Source of the DNA: Bacteroidales bacterium
GTDB taxonomy: Bacteria; Bacteroidota; Bacteroidia; Bacteroidales; FEN-979
Direction of reading: 5' to 3'
Length of the DNA: 64,000 nucleotides
Assembly: GCA_023231005.1 (NCBI GenBank)
Contig: JALNWG010000016.1
Span: 9,419 to 73,418, forward strand
Shown: piece after piece, positions 10,128-18,427 of the stretch
Numbering within the stretch: position 1 is the stretch's first letter
Layout of the letters: each line of letters starts with the position of its first letter
The notes under the pieces: generated by a model
The model's input: the letters and a program-made list of their open reading frames with translations, nothing else
Database searches by the model: none
Told to the model about the DNA's origin: nothing
Made by a program: the position numbers and the translations under genes

Positions 10128-10874
10128 GTGGCGGATAGTTTAGTTATCATACCTACATACAATGAGAAGGAGAACATTGAACTCATCATCCGGAAAGTGT
10201 TTTCGTTTGAAAAGGAATTTGACATCCTCATTGTAGAAGATAATTCACCTGATGGAACCGCAGCCATTGTGAAATCTCTAATGAATGAATTTCCCGGACG
10301 GTTATTTATGGAAGAACGGAAAGGGAAATTAGGATTGGGAACTGCTTATATACATGGTTTTCGCTGGGCCCTGAAAAGGGATTATACTTATATTTTTGAA
10401 ATGGATGCTGATTTTTCGCACAATCCTAAGGATCTGATCAGGATGTATGATGCTGCAAAAAATCAAGGAGGTGATCTCATTATTGGTTCCCGCTATATAA
10501 CTGGTGTAAATGTAGTGAACTGGCCGATGGGCAGGGTACTGATGTCGTACGGAGCTTCTATCTATGTACGTTTTATTACCCGTATGAAAATAATGGATAC
10601 CACTGCTGGATTCATTTGTTATACACGTAAAGTCCTTGAAACAATCCAACTTGATAAAGTCAGGTTTACCGGATATGCCTTTCAGATAGAAATGAAATAT
10701 ACTGCCTGGAAACTGGGCTTTAAAATTATCGAAGTGCCCATTATTTTTACCGATCGCACCTTGGGCGAATCAAAAATGAGCAAAGGGATATTTAAAGAAG
10801 CGGTTTTTGGGGTCATTAGCCTCCGATGGAGAAATCTCTTCAAAAAAAATGGATCCTTCCTATTTAATTTATAA
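10128..10874 (+). CDS. Polyprenol-phosphate mannosyltransferase-like GT2 glycosyltransferase
   Basis: Family 2 glycosyltransferase of the dolichol-phosphate-mannose synthase type, 248 residues, transferring a sugar from a nucleotide donor to a polyprenyl phosphate at the inner face of the cytoplasmic membrane. Motifs: VIIPTYNEKENI at the N-terminus, VEDNSPDGTA, the metal-binding EMDADFSHNP near 100, GSRYITG, and a C-terminal GESKMS. It lacks C-terminal membrane segments, so it matches the short soluble form. The start is GTG, only 7 residues before the conserved IIPTYNE. The downstream dihydroorotase overlaps its 3' end by 26 nt, implying co-translation. The exact sugar is not predictable. 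Confidence 0.9.
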   Translation: MADSLVIIPTYNEKENIELIIRKVFSFEKEFDILIVEDNSPDGTAAIVKSLMNEFPGRLFMEERKGKLGLGTAYIHGFRWALKRDYTYIFEMDADFSHNPKDLIRMYDAAKNQGGDLIIGSRYITGVNVVNWPMGRVLMSYGASIYVRFITRMKIMDTTAGFICYTRKVLETIQLDKVRFTGYAFQIEMKYTAWKLGFKIIEVPIIFTDRTLGESKMSKGIFKEAVFGVISLRWRNLFKKNGSFLFNL

Positions 10875-12207
10875 CGCCCGGATAGTTAACGAAATGGCTT
10901 GCTTTACCGGGACTGTTTTGGTAAAGGAGGGGAGAATTGCTGAAATATTCCAAGGTAATATTCCAGAGGATTTTCAATTACCCCATCAGATTGTCTGCAT
11001 CGATGCAAGGCAAAAATTACTTATTCCGGGAGTTATTGACGATCAGGTTCATTTTCGCGAACCCGGGTTGACCGATAAAGGTGACCTTTTTACGGAAAGC
11101 AGGGCAGCTGTTGCAGGTGGGGTGACATCATACATGGATATGCCCAATACAAAGCCACCTGCCATTACCCTTGATATTTTAGAGGAAAAATTTAGCCTGG
11201 CTGCTCAAAAATCGTTGGCAAATTATTCCTTTTTTTTAGGCGCTTCCAACCATAACCTTTCTGAAATCGAAAAGGCTGATCCAAATCGTATTTGCGGATT
11301 GAAGGTCTTCCTCGGTTCTTCTACCGGAAATATGCTGGTTGATGATCCGGATACGCTGGATTCAATTTTTGCCGCTTCCCCATTACTGATTGCCGTTCAT
11401 GCGGAAGAGGAGCCGGTAATCCGGGAAAACCTTCAAAAATTCAAAAAAAAATATGGAGCGGCAATCCCTTTTTCTGCCCATCCCCTGATCCGCAGTGAAC
11501 AAGCCTGTTTCCTCTCTTCTCAAAAAGCTGTAACCCTCGCCAGGAAACATAAATCCCGGTTGCATTTGCTTCATCTTTCAACTGCCAAAGAACTTGAATT
11601 GCTTCAGAATGACCGTCCGCTTATCGAAAAAATGATCACCGGGGAAGTATGTATTCACCATCTTTGGTTCGATGACCGGGATTATCAAAAACTGGGATCG
11701 AAAATAAAATGGAATCCAGCCATCAAATCTGCTCACGATCGCGAAGCCTTGTTTGAAGGTCTCCTGAATGATAAAATTGACCTTATTGCAACCGATCATG
11801 CGCCCCATCTTTCAAGCGAAAAAGAAAATCCTTATACCTCCTGTCCTTCCGGAGGACCCTTGATTCAACACAGCCTTGTAGCCATGCTTGAATTTTATCA
11901 TCTGAAAAAAATTTCCATTGAAAAGATAGTGGAAAAAATGTGTCATAACCCGGCAATTCTATACCGAATAAACAATAGAGGATTTGTTCGTAAAGGTTAC
12001 TGGGCTGACCTGGTGTTGATTGACCCCAACTATCGATGGATGGTTGAAAAGAAAAATATTTTGTCTAAATGTGGTTGGTCTCCTTTCGAGGGAATTTCCT
12101 TTAAATCCCGGGTAACCCATACCTGGGTAAATGGCAGACTGGTTTTTGAAAATGGGCAGATCAACGAGTTATGTAATGGTAAACGTTTAAATTTTAACAC
12201 TAAATAA
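10849..12207 (+). CDS. pyrC: Dihydroorotase, class I type
   Basis: Cyclises N-carbamoyl-aspartate to dihydroorotate in pyrimidine synthesis. The ATG at 10849 is chosen over an upstream TTG because it gives the usual N-terminus (452 residues) and a modest 26-nt overlap with the glycosyltransferase gene. Amidohydrolase landmarks: DDQVHFREPG near 65, MPNTKPP, the carboxylated-lysine motif GLKVFLGSSTGN, HAEEE, LHLLHLS and the catalytic aspartate in ATDHAPH. The first histidine of the usual HxH metal pair is a glutamine (DDQVH). From memory this variant is usual in Bacteroidota homologues, so I keep the dihydroorotase call. Allantoinase or hydantoinase is less likely. Confidence 0.88.
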   Translation: MDPSYLIYNARIVNEMACFTGTVLVKEGRIAEIFQGNIPEDFQLPHQIVCIDARQKLLIPGVIDDQVHFREPGLTDKGDLFTESRAAVAGGVTSYMDMPNTKPPAITLDILEEKFSLAAQKSLANYSFFLGASNHNLSEIEKADPNRICGLKVFLGSSTGNMLVDDPDTLDSIFAASPLLIAVHAEEEPVIRENLQKFKKKYGAAIPFSAHPLIRSEQACFLSSQKAVTLARKHKSRLHLLHLSTAKELELLQNDRPLIEKMITGEVCIHHLWFDDRDYQKLGSKIKWNPAIKSAHDREALFEGLLNDKIDLIATDHAPHLSSEKENPYTSCPSGGPLIQHSLVAMLEFYHLKKISIEKIVEKMCHNPAILYRINNRGFVRKGYWADLVLIDPNYRWMVEKKNILSKCGWSPFEGISFKSRVTHTWVNGRLVFENGQINELCNGKRLNFNTK

Positions 12208-12209
12208 TC

Positions 12210-12674
12210 ATGAGAATAAATAATCGTATGAAATATTCACTTACGCTTTCTGTACTATTGATGTTGCTTACTGTTTCTTGTCGCTTTGAGCATAAAGTTG
12301 TTGATGAAACCTATCCCGATGGATCGCCCAAACGGGTTTGCATCTATAAGGGAAAAGGGGAAAGCAGGGAACTCATCAAAGAAACTACATACTATTCCAA
12401 TAAACAGGCTCAAATGGAAGGGTCCTACAAGGATAATCAACGAAATGGAGTATGGTCCTATTGGTATGAAAACGGTAAACTCTGGAGTCAGGGAACTTTC
12501 GTCAATGGGAAATCAGATGGAAAAAGGACTGCTTACTTCGAAAATGGGAAAGTAAGATATGAAGGAAATTACAAAGAGGATATGCGTGTAGGAAAATGGC
12601 GGTTTTTTGATGAAAACGGTCGTTTGTTACAGGAAGTCGACTATTCTGCTCCCCCTAAAGAAATCCGGAAATAA
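12210..12674 (+). CDS. MORN-repeat lipoprotein
   Basis: Small envelope lipoprotein of 154 residues. An N-terminal hydrophobic segment ends in the lipobox LTVSC (Cys at 24), predicting lipidation and export. The mature part holds at least three MORN/YwqK-type repeats of the form GxWxYxYENGKLxxQGxF (NGVWSYWYENGKL, DGKRTAYFENGKV, VGKWRFFDENGRL). Such repeats form an open beta-sheet; their role in bacterial lipoproteins is not established. It follows pyrC by 2 nt and is probably co-transcribed. A second ATG at 12228 is an alternative start. It converges with the next gene, leaving 14 nt between stops. Confidence 0.85.
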   Translation: MRINNRMKYSLTLSVLLMLLTVSCRFEHKVVDETYPDGSPKRVCIYKGKGESRELIKETTYYSNKQAQMEGSYKDNQRNGVWSYWYENGKLWSQGTFVNGKSDGKRTAYFENGKVRYEGNYKEDMRVGKWRFFDENGRLLQEVDYSAPPKEIRK

Positions 12675-12688
12675 CGCTTAATTCCCAA

Positions 12689-13708
12689 TTAATTTTCAAC
12701 TACAATTGTGTATACCGGCAAATGGTCGCTGTATCCGCCGAAATACTCCTTCCCGCTTGCCGTACGATTAGGTACCTGCATCCCGTTTTTTTGTTTATAC
12801 AACAACCACTCGGGAGTGAAAATATAACTGTATGGTGCCATGATGGTAGGGCCTTTTCCCCGCTTTTTTGCCAATAAATTCCCCGAAACGATGATCTGAT
12901 CGAAAACATCCCAATCTTTATAATATAAAGTTCCTTCACCATCCAACTGACGACGATACAATAAATTATACAGGGAAGTACTGATTGGCTTTTTCCCGGG
13001 TGCTTTGGCGTTCAGTGTTTCAGCAATACTTTTATTGGAAGGCTCATCATTGAAATCTCCAACAAGAATAATATTGGCATGGGAATTGAGTCCGAAAATG
13101 GAATCTGCCAAATGTCGCATAATCTGTGCGTTTTCAATGCGTTTTCCTTCCGTCCCTTCAGCGCCTCCTTCGCGCGATTTCCAATGGTTTACGAAAAGAT
13201 GAAAGGTGTCTTTTTTGGCATCTTCCAACTTTACATAAAGAATCAAACGGGTTTTAAAATTGGCAGCGGAGGGGAACGCGGCGGTTCCCAGACATTTAAA
13301 AATATCTTTCCGGTAGATCAAGGCAACATCGATTCCTCTCGGATCTTTCCCTTCTTCCAGAACGCCTTGATAATTTCCTTTTTGTAACCGGGTTTTATGG
13401 ATCAGGTCCTGAAGCACCTGCATGTTTTCAATTTCTGCCAGTCCGATGATAGCTGGAAGCTGGATGCTGTCGATGGAAGCCAATGCTCTGGCAATATGAT
13501 CTAATTTGAGAAAATAACGTTGAGAGGTCCAGGGGACTTTTGAAGTGGGGAGAAAATCATTGTCACTTTTATGCGGATCATCAATGGTATCGAATAAATT
13601 TTCGGTATTGTAAAAGGCTACCTTGAATTGAAAGCCTTTATTTTTCTGGGCCAACGCCCCCATACTGAAAACAAGAAAAATCAGAGAACAAATAATAACT
13701 TTCCGCAT
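12689..13708 (-). CDS. Secreted endonuclease/exonuclease/phosphatase-family protein
   Basis: Metal-dependent phosphodiesterase fold, 339 residues, exported through a signal peptide (cleavage after ALAQ, ~21). Family landmarks occur in order: FYNTENLFD, the metal ligand in GLAEIEN, VNHWKSREGG, the catalytic pair in LVGDFNDEPS, and the terminal GYSDHLPVY with the catalytic histidine. All active-site positions are present, so it is likely active, either as a nuclease or as a lipid/nucleotide phosphatase. It stands alone, with a long inverted repeat in its upstream gap. Confidence 0.9.
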   Translation of the reverse strand: MRKVIICSLIFLVFSMGALAQKNKGFQFKVAFYNTENLFDTIDDPHKSDNDFLPTSKVPWTSQRYFLKLDHIARALASIDSIQLPAIIGLAEIENMQVLQDLIHKTRLQKGNYQGVLEEGKDPRGIDVALIYRKDIFKCLGTAAFPSAANFKTRLILYVKLEDAKKDTFHLFVNHWKSREGGAEGTEGKRIENAQIMRHLADSIFGLNSHANIILVGDFNDEPSNKSIAETLNAKAPGKKPISTSLYNLLYRRQLDGEGTLYYKDWDVFDQIIVSGNLLAKKRGKGPTIMAPYSYIFTPEWLLYKQKNGMQVPNRTASGKEYFGGYSDHLPVYTIVVEN

Positions 13709-13726
13709 ATCTACAAATTAAAAAAT

Positions 13727-13791
13727 CACCGCTAAGTCACTAAGGTGCAAAAAAATGATTTTAAATGTTGCGCCTTAGCAAATTAGCGGTG
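13727..13791 (-). repeat. Imperfect 65-nt palindrome, possible terminator or dispersed repeat
   Basis: CACCGCTAA and CTAAGG-TGCAA in the left arm face TTGCGCCTTAG and TTAGCGGTG in the right arm. Read on the minus strand, the outer stem is followed by ATTTTTTAA, so it could end transcription of the coiled-coil lipoprotein gene. The wording of the arms resembles small palindromic repeats dispersed in Bacteroidota genomes; that link is from memory. Confidence 0.6.
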
Positions 13792-13823
13792 CATGAAAAA
13801 GAATTCTTATGAGTCAACCTTGT

Positions 13824-14675
13824 TTAATCAACTAAAATGACCAGGTATCTTGAATTTGACCAGAATGCTTTATAATCTGTGATGTGGATAGCCTGGATTA
13901 CTTTTTTGTCGCCCGTGAGTTTGTAAGAACTGGTCGGATGATTTGACAGAATTTTGGCTTTTTTACTCAGGATTGGAATTTCGGTTACCCGGCGAACATC
14001 AATTTTTGTGAAGAGTGACTTGTTGAAATCCCTTAAAATTTCACCGCTTTTGATAACACCCTGGGTTTTGAGTTCTTTGCTGGTGCCGATTACATAATAA
14101 GCGGTATTGAGGGCCTCATCCTGGGCGGCAATCGTCTGGGATTGATTGGAGAGCTGTGACGACTGGGTTTTAACTGTGCGGGAAAGGGTGTCGATTGTAA
14201 GATTTGCTGTTTCAAATGCGGCATTGAGTTTGGCTAATTTGGAACGGAGATCTTCGATTTCACGGGCTTTTGATGCCAGGTCTTTGTTCAATCGTTCCAC
14301 CATTTTGTTTAACTCATCGACTTTCATGTTGGAATTTCTCAACTTTTTAGTCAATGCATTAATTGTCTCTTTGTTTTTTTGCATTAAACCATATATCGAT
14401 TCAATATCTGATTTGATCTGATCCTTGGCCGATACTTTTAGTTCACCGCCGCGATCTGTTGTAAGGTTGATGATGTTTTCTTTTTGTTTGATCGTGTCCA
14501 GTGTTCCCTGGATGTCATTGATGGAGCGAATGAATTCATTGATAGCTTCATCTTTTTGCATAGTTTGAGCCATCAGGCTGTCTGACTTAGACTGCAATTC
14601 CTGAGCTTTCTTTTCGGCGGCACGGCCGCAGGCTAAAAACGCCGGGATCAATAGAAGCAAAAAATACTTTTTCAT
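13824..14675 (-). CDS. Coiled-coil lipoprotein of unknown function
   Basis: Unrecognised 284-residue protein. The start is placed at the ATG giving MKKYFLLLLIPAFLACG, a lipoprotein signal with lipobox LAC; a longer reading frame upstream would bury it. The mature region from about 20 to 185 is rich in Lys, Glu, Ser and Leu in heptad patterns (MVERLNKDLASKAREIEDL) and should form a long coiled coil. The last ~85 residues are a compact non-coil domain (TEIPILSKKAKILSNHP, YLVILVD). A near-perfect -7 box lies about 23 nt upstream of the chosen ATG. Envelope-spanning or scaffolding roles are possible but not shown. Confidence 0.75.
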   Translation of the reverse strand: MKKYFLLLLIPAFLACGRAAEKKAQELQSKSDSLMAQTMQKDEAINEFIRSINDIQGTLDTIKQKENIINLTTDRGGELKVSAKDQIKSDIESIYGLMQKNKETINALTKKLRNSNMKVDELNKMVERLNKDLASKAREIEDLRSKLAKLNAAFETANLTIDTLSRTVKTQSSQLSNQSQTIAAQDEALNTAYYVIGTSKELKTQGVIKSGEILRDFNKSLFTKIDVRRVTEIPILSKKAKILSNHPTSSYKLTGDKKVIQAIHITDYKAFWSNSRYLVILVD

Positions 14676-14697
14676 TTGGATTTGTTTTAATTTTTTA

Positions 14698-14705
14698 CAA
14701 AAATA
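14698..14705 (-). promoter_or_regulatory. -7 promoter box for the coiled-coil lipoprotein gene
   Basis: On the minus strand this reads TATTTTTG, matching TAnnTTTG, and lies 22 nt upstream of the ATG at 14675. It supports the shorter start. A near-match on the plus strand (TACCTTTA at 14743-14750, with TTG 17 nt upstream) may serve the divergent methyltransferase gene. Confidence 0.5.
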
Positions 14706-14764
14706 ATAAGAAATTTCACACATTGAACATCTTAACTAACCTTACCTTTACAAAAAAATTAACA

Positions 14765-15982
14765 ATGATGCCATATTCTAAAATTTTTCTGAAACCAGGA
14801 AAGGAAGCTGCTGTTAAACGCTTCCATCCGTGGATTTTTTCCGGGGCAGTCGATCGTGCCGAAGGTAACCCTAAGGAAGGAGATATCGTAGAAATCCGTT
14901 CAAACCGGAATGAATTTTTAGCTTTTGGCCACTTTACCCCTGGTAATATCGTTGTTAAAATATTTGAATTTCAGCCGACTACCATTGATGAAAATTACTG
15001 GATATCGAGATTAAAACAATCTTTTTCACTTCGTACCCGGTTGGGGTTGACAAACCATCCGCAAACCAATGCCTATCGATTGGTCTTTACCGAAGGGGAT
15101 GGACTTCCGGGATTGGTAATCGACTATTATAACGGAGTTGCGGTATTTCAGACCCATACTCAAGGGATGCACCTGTTGAAACCAATATTTGTTAAAGCAC
15201 TTCAGAAAATATACGGATCATCGCTGAAAGCAATTTATGATAAAAGCGGTGAAACCATGAAATCGTTCCAATCGGGCAAAAAATCTCCACAAAATCAACC
15301 TTCAGGTGATTATACGGATCATTATCTGATGGGTACTTCTCAGGTTGGGGAGATTCTGGAAACCGGCCAGCGCTTCATGGTGGATTGGGAACACGGACAA
15401 AAAACTGGATTCTTTCTCGATCAAAGAGCAAATCGAATGTTCGCCCAATTTTATGCAAAAGACAAAAAAGTACTTAATGTTTTCTGTTATTCCGGTGCTT
15501 TTTCGGTGTTTGCGCTTCAGGGAGGAGCTTCATTGGTACATTCGGTGGATAGTTCTCAACGGGCGATCGACTGGACCGAAGAAAATATCCGCTTGAATGG
15601 ATTTGTCCCCGATCGGCATCAATCGTATGTTGCAGATGCAAAAAAATGGTTGACGGAGGTAACGGAAAAGTATGATATGATCATTTTAGATCCTCCGGCA
15701 TTTGCAAAAACCCATATTGTAACCAACAATGCCTTGCATGCTTATATTCACATCAACGCACAGGCTTTGAAAAGGCTGACCCCGGGTGGATTGCTCTTTA
15801 CCTTTTCCTGCTCACAGGCCATTTCTCACGACATGTTCCAATCGGCCCTGATGTCGGCCGCCCTGGAAACAGGAAGGAAGGTAAAAATCCTGCACCGTTT
15901 GTCGCAAGGACCCGATCATCCGGTAAGTATTTATCATCCGGAAGGAGAGTATTTGAAGGGTTTAATCCTCGAAGTTGAATAA
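14765..15982 (+). CDS. RlmI-like class I rRNA (cytosine-C5) methyltransferase
   Basis: SAM-dependent methyltransferase of the RlmI/YccW family, which makes m5C in 23S rRNA. The 406-residue length from the chosen ATG fits the family (E. coli RlmI is about 396). An N-terminal PUA-type domain (RFHPWIFSGAV, GDIVEIRSN) is followed by the family signature GQKTGFFLDQRANR near 220, the SAM motif VLNVFCYSGAFSVFA, the acidic motif VDSSQRAID, ILDPPAFAK, and FTFSCSQ, which carries the candidate catalytic cysteine. An upstream TTG would place the start inside the divergent gene's promoter region and is rejected. The exact target nucleotide is inferred from the family. Confidence 0.88.
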   Translation: MMPYSKIFLKPGKEAAVKRFHPWIFSGAVDRAEGNPKEGDIVEIRSNRNEFLAFGHFTPGNIVVKIFEFQPTTIDENYWISRLKQSFSLRTRLGLTNHPQTNAYRLVFTEGDGLPGLVIDYYNGVAVFQTHTQGMHLLKPIFVKALQKIYGSSLKAIYDKSGETMKSFQSGKKSPQNQPSGDYTDHYLMGTSQVGEILETGQRFMVDWEHGQKTGFFLDQRANRMFAQFYAKDKKVLNVFCYSGAFSVFALQGGASLVHSVDSSQRAIDWTEENIRLNGFVPDRHQSYVADAKKWLTEVTEKYDMIILDPPAFAKTHIVTNNALHAYIHINAQALKRLTPGGLLFTFSCSQAISHDMFQSALMSAALETGRKVKILHRLSQGPDHPVSIYHPEGEYLKGLILEVE

Positions 15983-15995
15983 TAAAACAATAAAA

Positions 15996-17201
15996 ATGTC
16001 TTTAATTGATGCTTTGAAAGGATCTGAATTTGCAAACCAGTGGATTCTTGACCCTAAAATGATCTATTTAAATCATGGCTCGTTTGGTGCAACACCTTCT
16101 GCCATCCTTGAGAAACAATCGGAATACCGCGAGAAACTTGAATCAGGCCCAGTAAGATTTCTGATTCGCCAAATGGAAGAAATGTTCGAATTGTCCAGAA
16201 TAAAAGCGGCCAATTTTGTACATGCTTCCCCGCACGACCTGGTATTTGTTCAAAATGCCACAACAGCGGTAAGTACAGTTTTCCGTTCGCTCCATTTCAA
16301 GCCGGGTGATGAGATTCTGATCACCAATCATACCTATGCTGCTTGCAGAAGATTGGTGGAATTCATCTGCGAACAATCGGGAGCACATCTTATTGAGGCT
16401 TGCTATGATTTTCCAATCAATTCCCCCGATGTTATTCTGGAGGCAGTTCTTTCAAAAGTGACTTCCCGCACTAAGATTGCGTTGATTGATCATATTACAT
16501 CGGCCACCGCGATCATTCAACCCGTGGCTGCCATTGTAAAAGAGCTGGAAAGAAAAGGTGTTGATACTTTTATTGATGGCGCACATGCCCCGGGAAGTAT
16601 TCCCCTTGACCTGGAGAATATCGGAGCTGCTTATTATACTGGAAATTGTCACAAATGGATATGTACGCCGAAAAGTACGGCTCTCCTGCATGTGAGAAGA
16701 GATAAACAGGATCAGATCCACCCCCTTGTAATCAGCCATGCAGGGCATAAAGCCCAACCTTTTACTGAACGGTTTTATTGGCCGGGGACCTTCGATCCCA
16801 CTCCCGCACTGTGTGTGGGTGATGCCATCGATTATCTGGCTGCCTTTTTCCCGGGAGGATGGCCGGAATTGATGCAACGGAATCATGATCTCTGCCTGGA
16901 AGCACGGAATCTGCTTTGTCAGCAACTGAATATTGAAAAACCTTGTCCCGATTCGATGATTGCCAGTATGGCTACCCTTCCACTGACTCCTCCTGAAACC
17001 ATTGTTTTTACTGATTATAAAGGAGTAGATCCATTTCAAGACCGCATTTTCCGTGAATTTAACATGGAAATTCCTGTTTGGTGTTCGCCCAATCCCCCTA
17101 CACGATTAATCCGGATCTCTGTTCAGCTCTATAATTCGCTGGAACAATACCGTTATCTGGGAACGGTGTTGAAGCAATTATTGAAATCTGAAACTGCCTG
17201 A
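15996..17201 (+). CDS. Class V aminotransferase, isopenicillin-N-epimerase-like
   Basis: PLP-dependent fold-type I enzyme of 402 residues. Motifs: LNHGSFGATP at the N-terminus, FVQNATTAVST, the PLP-binding aspartate in FIDGAHAPG, and the Schiff-base lysine in GNCHKWICTPK near 230. The nearest named family is isopenicillin-N epimerase or cysteine-desulfurase-like proteins; no beta-lactam pathway is present, so the substrate is unknown. The ATG at 15996 is preferred to an upstream TTG that overlaps the methyltransferase stop. The 13-nt spacing suggests co-transcription with the methyltransferase. Confidence 0.85.
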   Translation: MSLIDALKGSEFANQWILDPKMIYLNHGSFGATPSAILEKQSEYREKLESGPVRFLIRQMEEMFELSRIKAANFVHASPHDLVFVQNATTAVSTVFRSLHFKPGDEILITNHTYAACRRLVEFICEQSGAHLIEACYDFPINSPDVILEAVLSKVTSRTKIALIDHITSATAIIQPVAAIVKELERKGVDTFIDGAHAPGSIPLDLENIGAAYYTGNCHKWICTPKSTALLHVRRDKQDQIHPLVISHAGHKAQPFTERFYWPGTFDPTPALCVGDAIDYLAAFFPGGWPELMQRNHDLCLEARNLLCQQLNIEKPCPDSMIASMATLPLTPPETIVFTDYKGVDPFQDRIFREFNMEIPVWCSPNPPTRLIRISVQLYNSLEQYRYLGTVLKQLLKSETA

Positions 17202-17262
17202 TTTTCCGGAAGAAAGTAATGAGAAAGGTGTAAGTTAAAAAATCTAAGGTGTAAAACGAAAA

Positions 17263-17293
17263 GTGCAAACTGTAATTTTTTTACACTTTGCAC
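17263..17293 (-). terminator. Hairpin downstream of tRNA-fMet, probable terminator
   Basis: A 13-nt inverted repeat with one mismatch (GTGCAAACTGTAA / TTACACTTTGCAC) around five T residues. On the minus strand it begins 24 nt past the tRNA 3' end and is followed by TTTTCGTTTT. Confidence 0.5.
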
Positions 17294-17316
17294 CCTGCAC
17301 TTTAGACTTGACCTTG

Positions 17317-17388
<72 letters not shown>

Positions 17389-17401
17389 CTGTATTTTTTT
17401 G

Positions 17402-17409
17402 TACCTTTG
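17402..17409 (+). promoter_or_regulatory. -7 promoter box upstream of era
   Basis: TACCTTTG matches TAnnTTTG on the plus strand, 66 nt before the era ATG. It lies within the divergent tRNA promoter region; no good -33 element is seen. Confidence 0.45.
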
Positions 17410-17426
17410 TACTTATATTCGCGATG

Positions 17427-17458
17427 CAAAGATAGTGAATTGTAATATCCTATCCAAA
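17427..17458 (-). promoter_or_regulatory. Consensus promoter of tRNA-fMet
   Basis: On the minus strand TTTG (17455-17458), 20 nt, then TATCTTTG (17427-17434), which fits the Bacteroidota -33/-7 consensus and spacing exactly. The tRNA 5' end is 39 nt downstream of the -7 box. Confidence 0.75.
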
Positions 17459-17474
17459 AATCATTTTAAAAATT

Positions 17475-18365
17475 ATGATACATCAAGCCGGGTTCGTCTC
17501 AATTATCGGGTATCCCAATGTGGGTAAATCTACATTAATGAATGCGTTGCTGGGAGAACGATTATCGATCATTACCCCAAAAGCACAAACCACCCGGCAC
17601 CGGATTATGGGAATATTCAGCGACGAAAATTTCCAAATTGTCTATTCCGATACTCCGGGGGTGATCAAACCTCATTACAAACTTCATCGCGCAATGATGT
17701 CGGCCGTATTTTCTGCGCTTGACGATGCCGATGTTATTCTGCTTGTTACCGAAGCCGGAAATGATTTTCATCAGGAGGAGATACTAAAGAAACTGAAAGA
17801 GACAACAAAGCCTGTAATCGTTGTGATCAACAAAATTGATCTGGGTGACATGGAGGTTCTTGAAAAGGAGGCGGAAAAATGGAGGGGAACGTTAGATAAA
17901 GCCACGATCCTTCCTGTTTCTGCCTTGCATAAAGTCAACCTCGATCAGGTTTTTAAAGCCATTCTTCATGATCTTCCCGAATCGCCCCCATTCTACCCCA
18001 AAGATGAACTGACCGACCGGAGTCAGCGTTTTTTCATTTCGGAAATCATCCGTGAGAAGATTTTACTTTACTTTTCGCAGGAAATACCCTACTCAACGGA
18101 AGTTGCTATTGAATCATTCAAAGAAGAAGAACATCTCACACGAATTTCTGCTACCATCTACGTTTCCAGAGAATCTCAAAAAGGTATTCTGATCGGTCAT
18201 CAGGGTGTAGCCATAAAAAAATTGGGAACCGTGGCCCGAAAAGATATTGAATCTTTTTTAGGTCAGCATGTTTTTTTAGAGTTACGCGTAAAAGTGGCTA
18301 AAGACTGGCGTGAAGACGATCAGGCTTTGAAACGCTTTGGTTATCCTTCGACAAGTGAAAAGTGA
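17475..18365 (+). CDS. era: GTPase Era
   Basis: Essential ribosome-assembly GTPase that binds the 3' end of 16S rRNA, 296 residues, the normal length. G1 GYPNVGKST at the N-terminus, the switch region with TTRHRIMGI, G3 DTPGV, G4 NKIDL, and a C-terminal KH domain (~200-285: YVSRESQKGILIGHQGVAIKKLG). It opens a run of translation-related genes with der (62 nt downstream) and the S4 protein. A -7 promoter motif lies 66 nt upstream. Confidence 0.97.
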   Translation: MIHQAGFVSIIGYPNVGKSTLMNALLGERLSIITPKAQTTRHRIMGIFSDENFQIVYSDTPGVIKPHYKLHRAMMSAVFSALDDADVILLVTEAGNDFHQEEILKKLKETTKPVIVVINKIDLGDMEVLEKEAEKWRGTLDKATILPVSALHKVNLDQVFKAILHDLPESPPFYPKDELTDRSQRFFISEIIREKILLYFSQEIPYSTEVAIESFKEEEHLTRISATIYVSRESQKGILIGHQGVAIKKLGTVARKDIESFLGQHVFLELRVKVAKDWREDDQALKRFGYPSTSEK

Positions 18366-18427
18366 CAGGGTAATAAAGAAGATAACGATTTATTTAACAC
18401 TTAATCACTTAACACTAAATTAATTAT

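Noticed and set aside
10807..10848. Upstream TTG start for dihydroorotase
   Set aside because: It would extend the overlap with the glycosyltransferase gene to 68 nt and add non-conserved residues. The ATG at 10849 gives the expected N-terminus.
13727..13791. CRISPR repeat
   Set aside because: It is a single palindrome without repeat-spacer periodicity or cas genes nearby.
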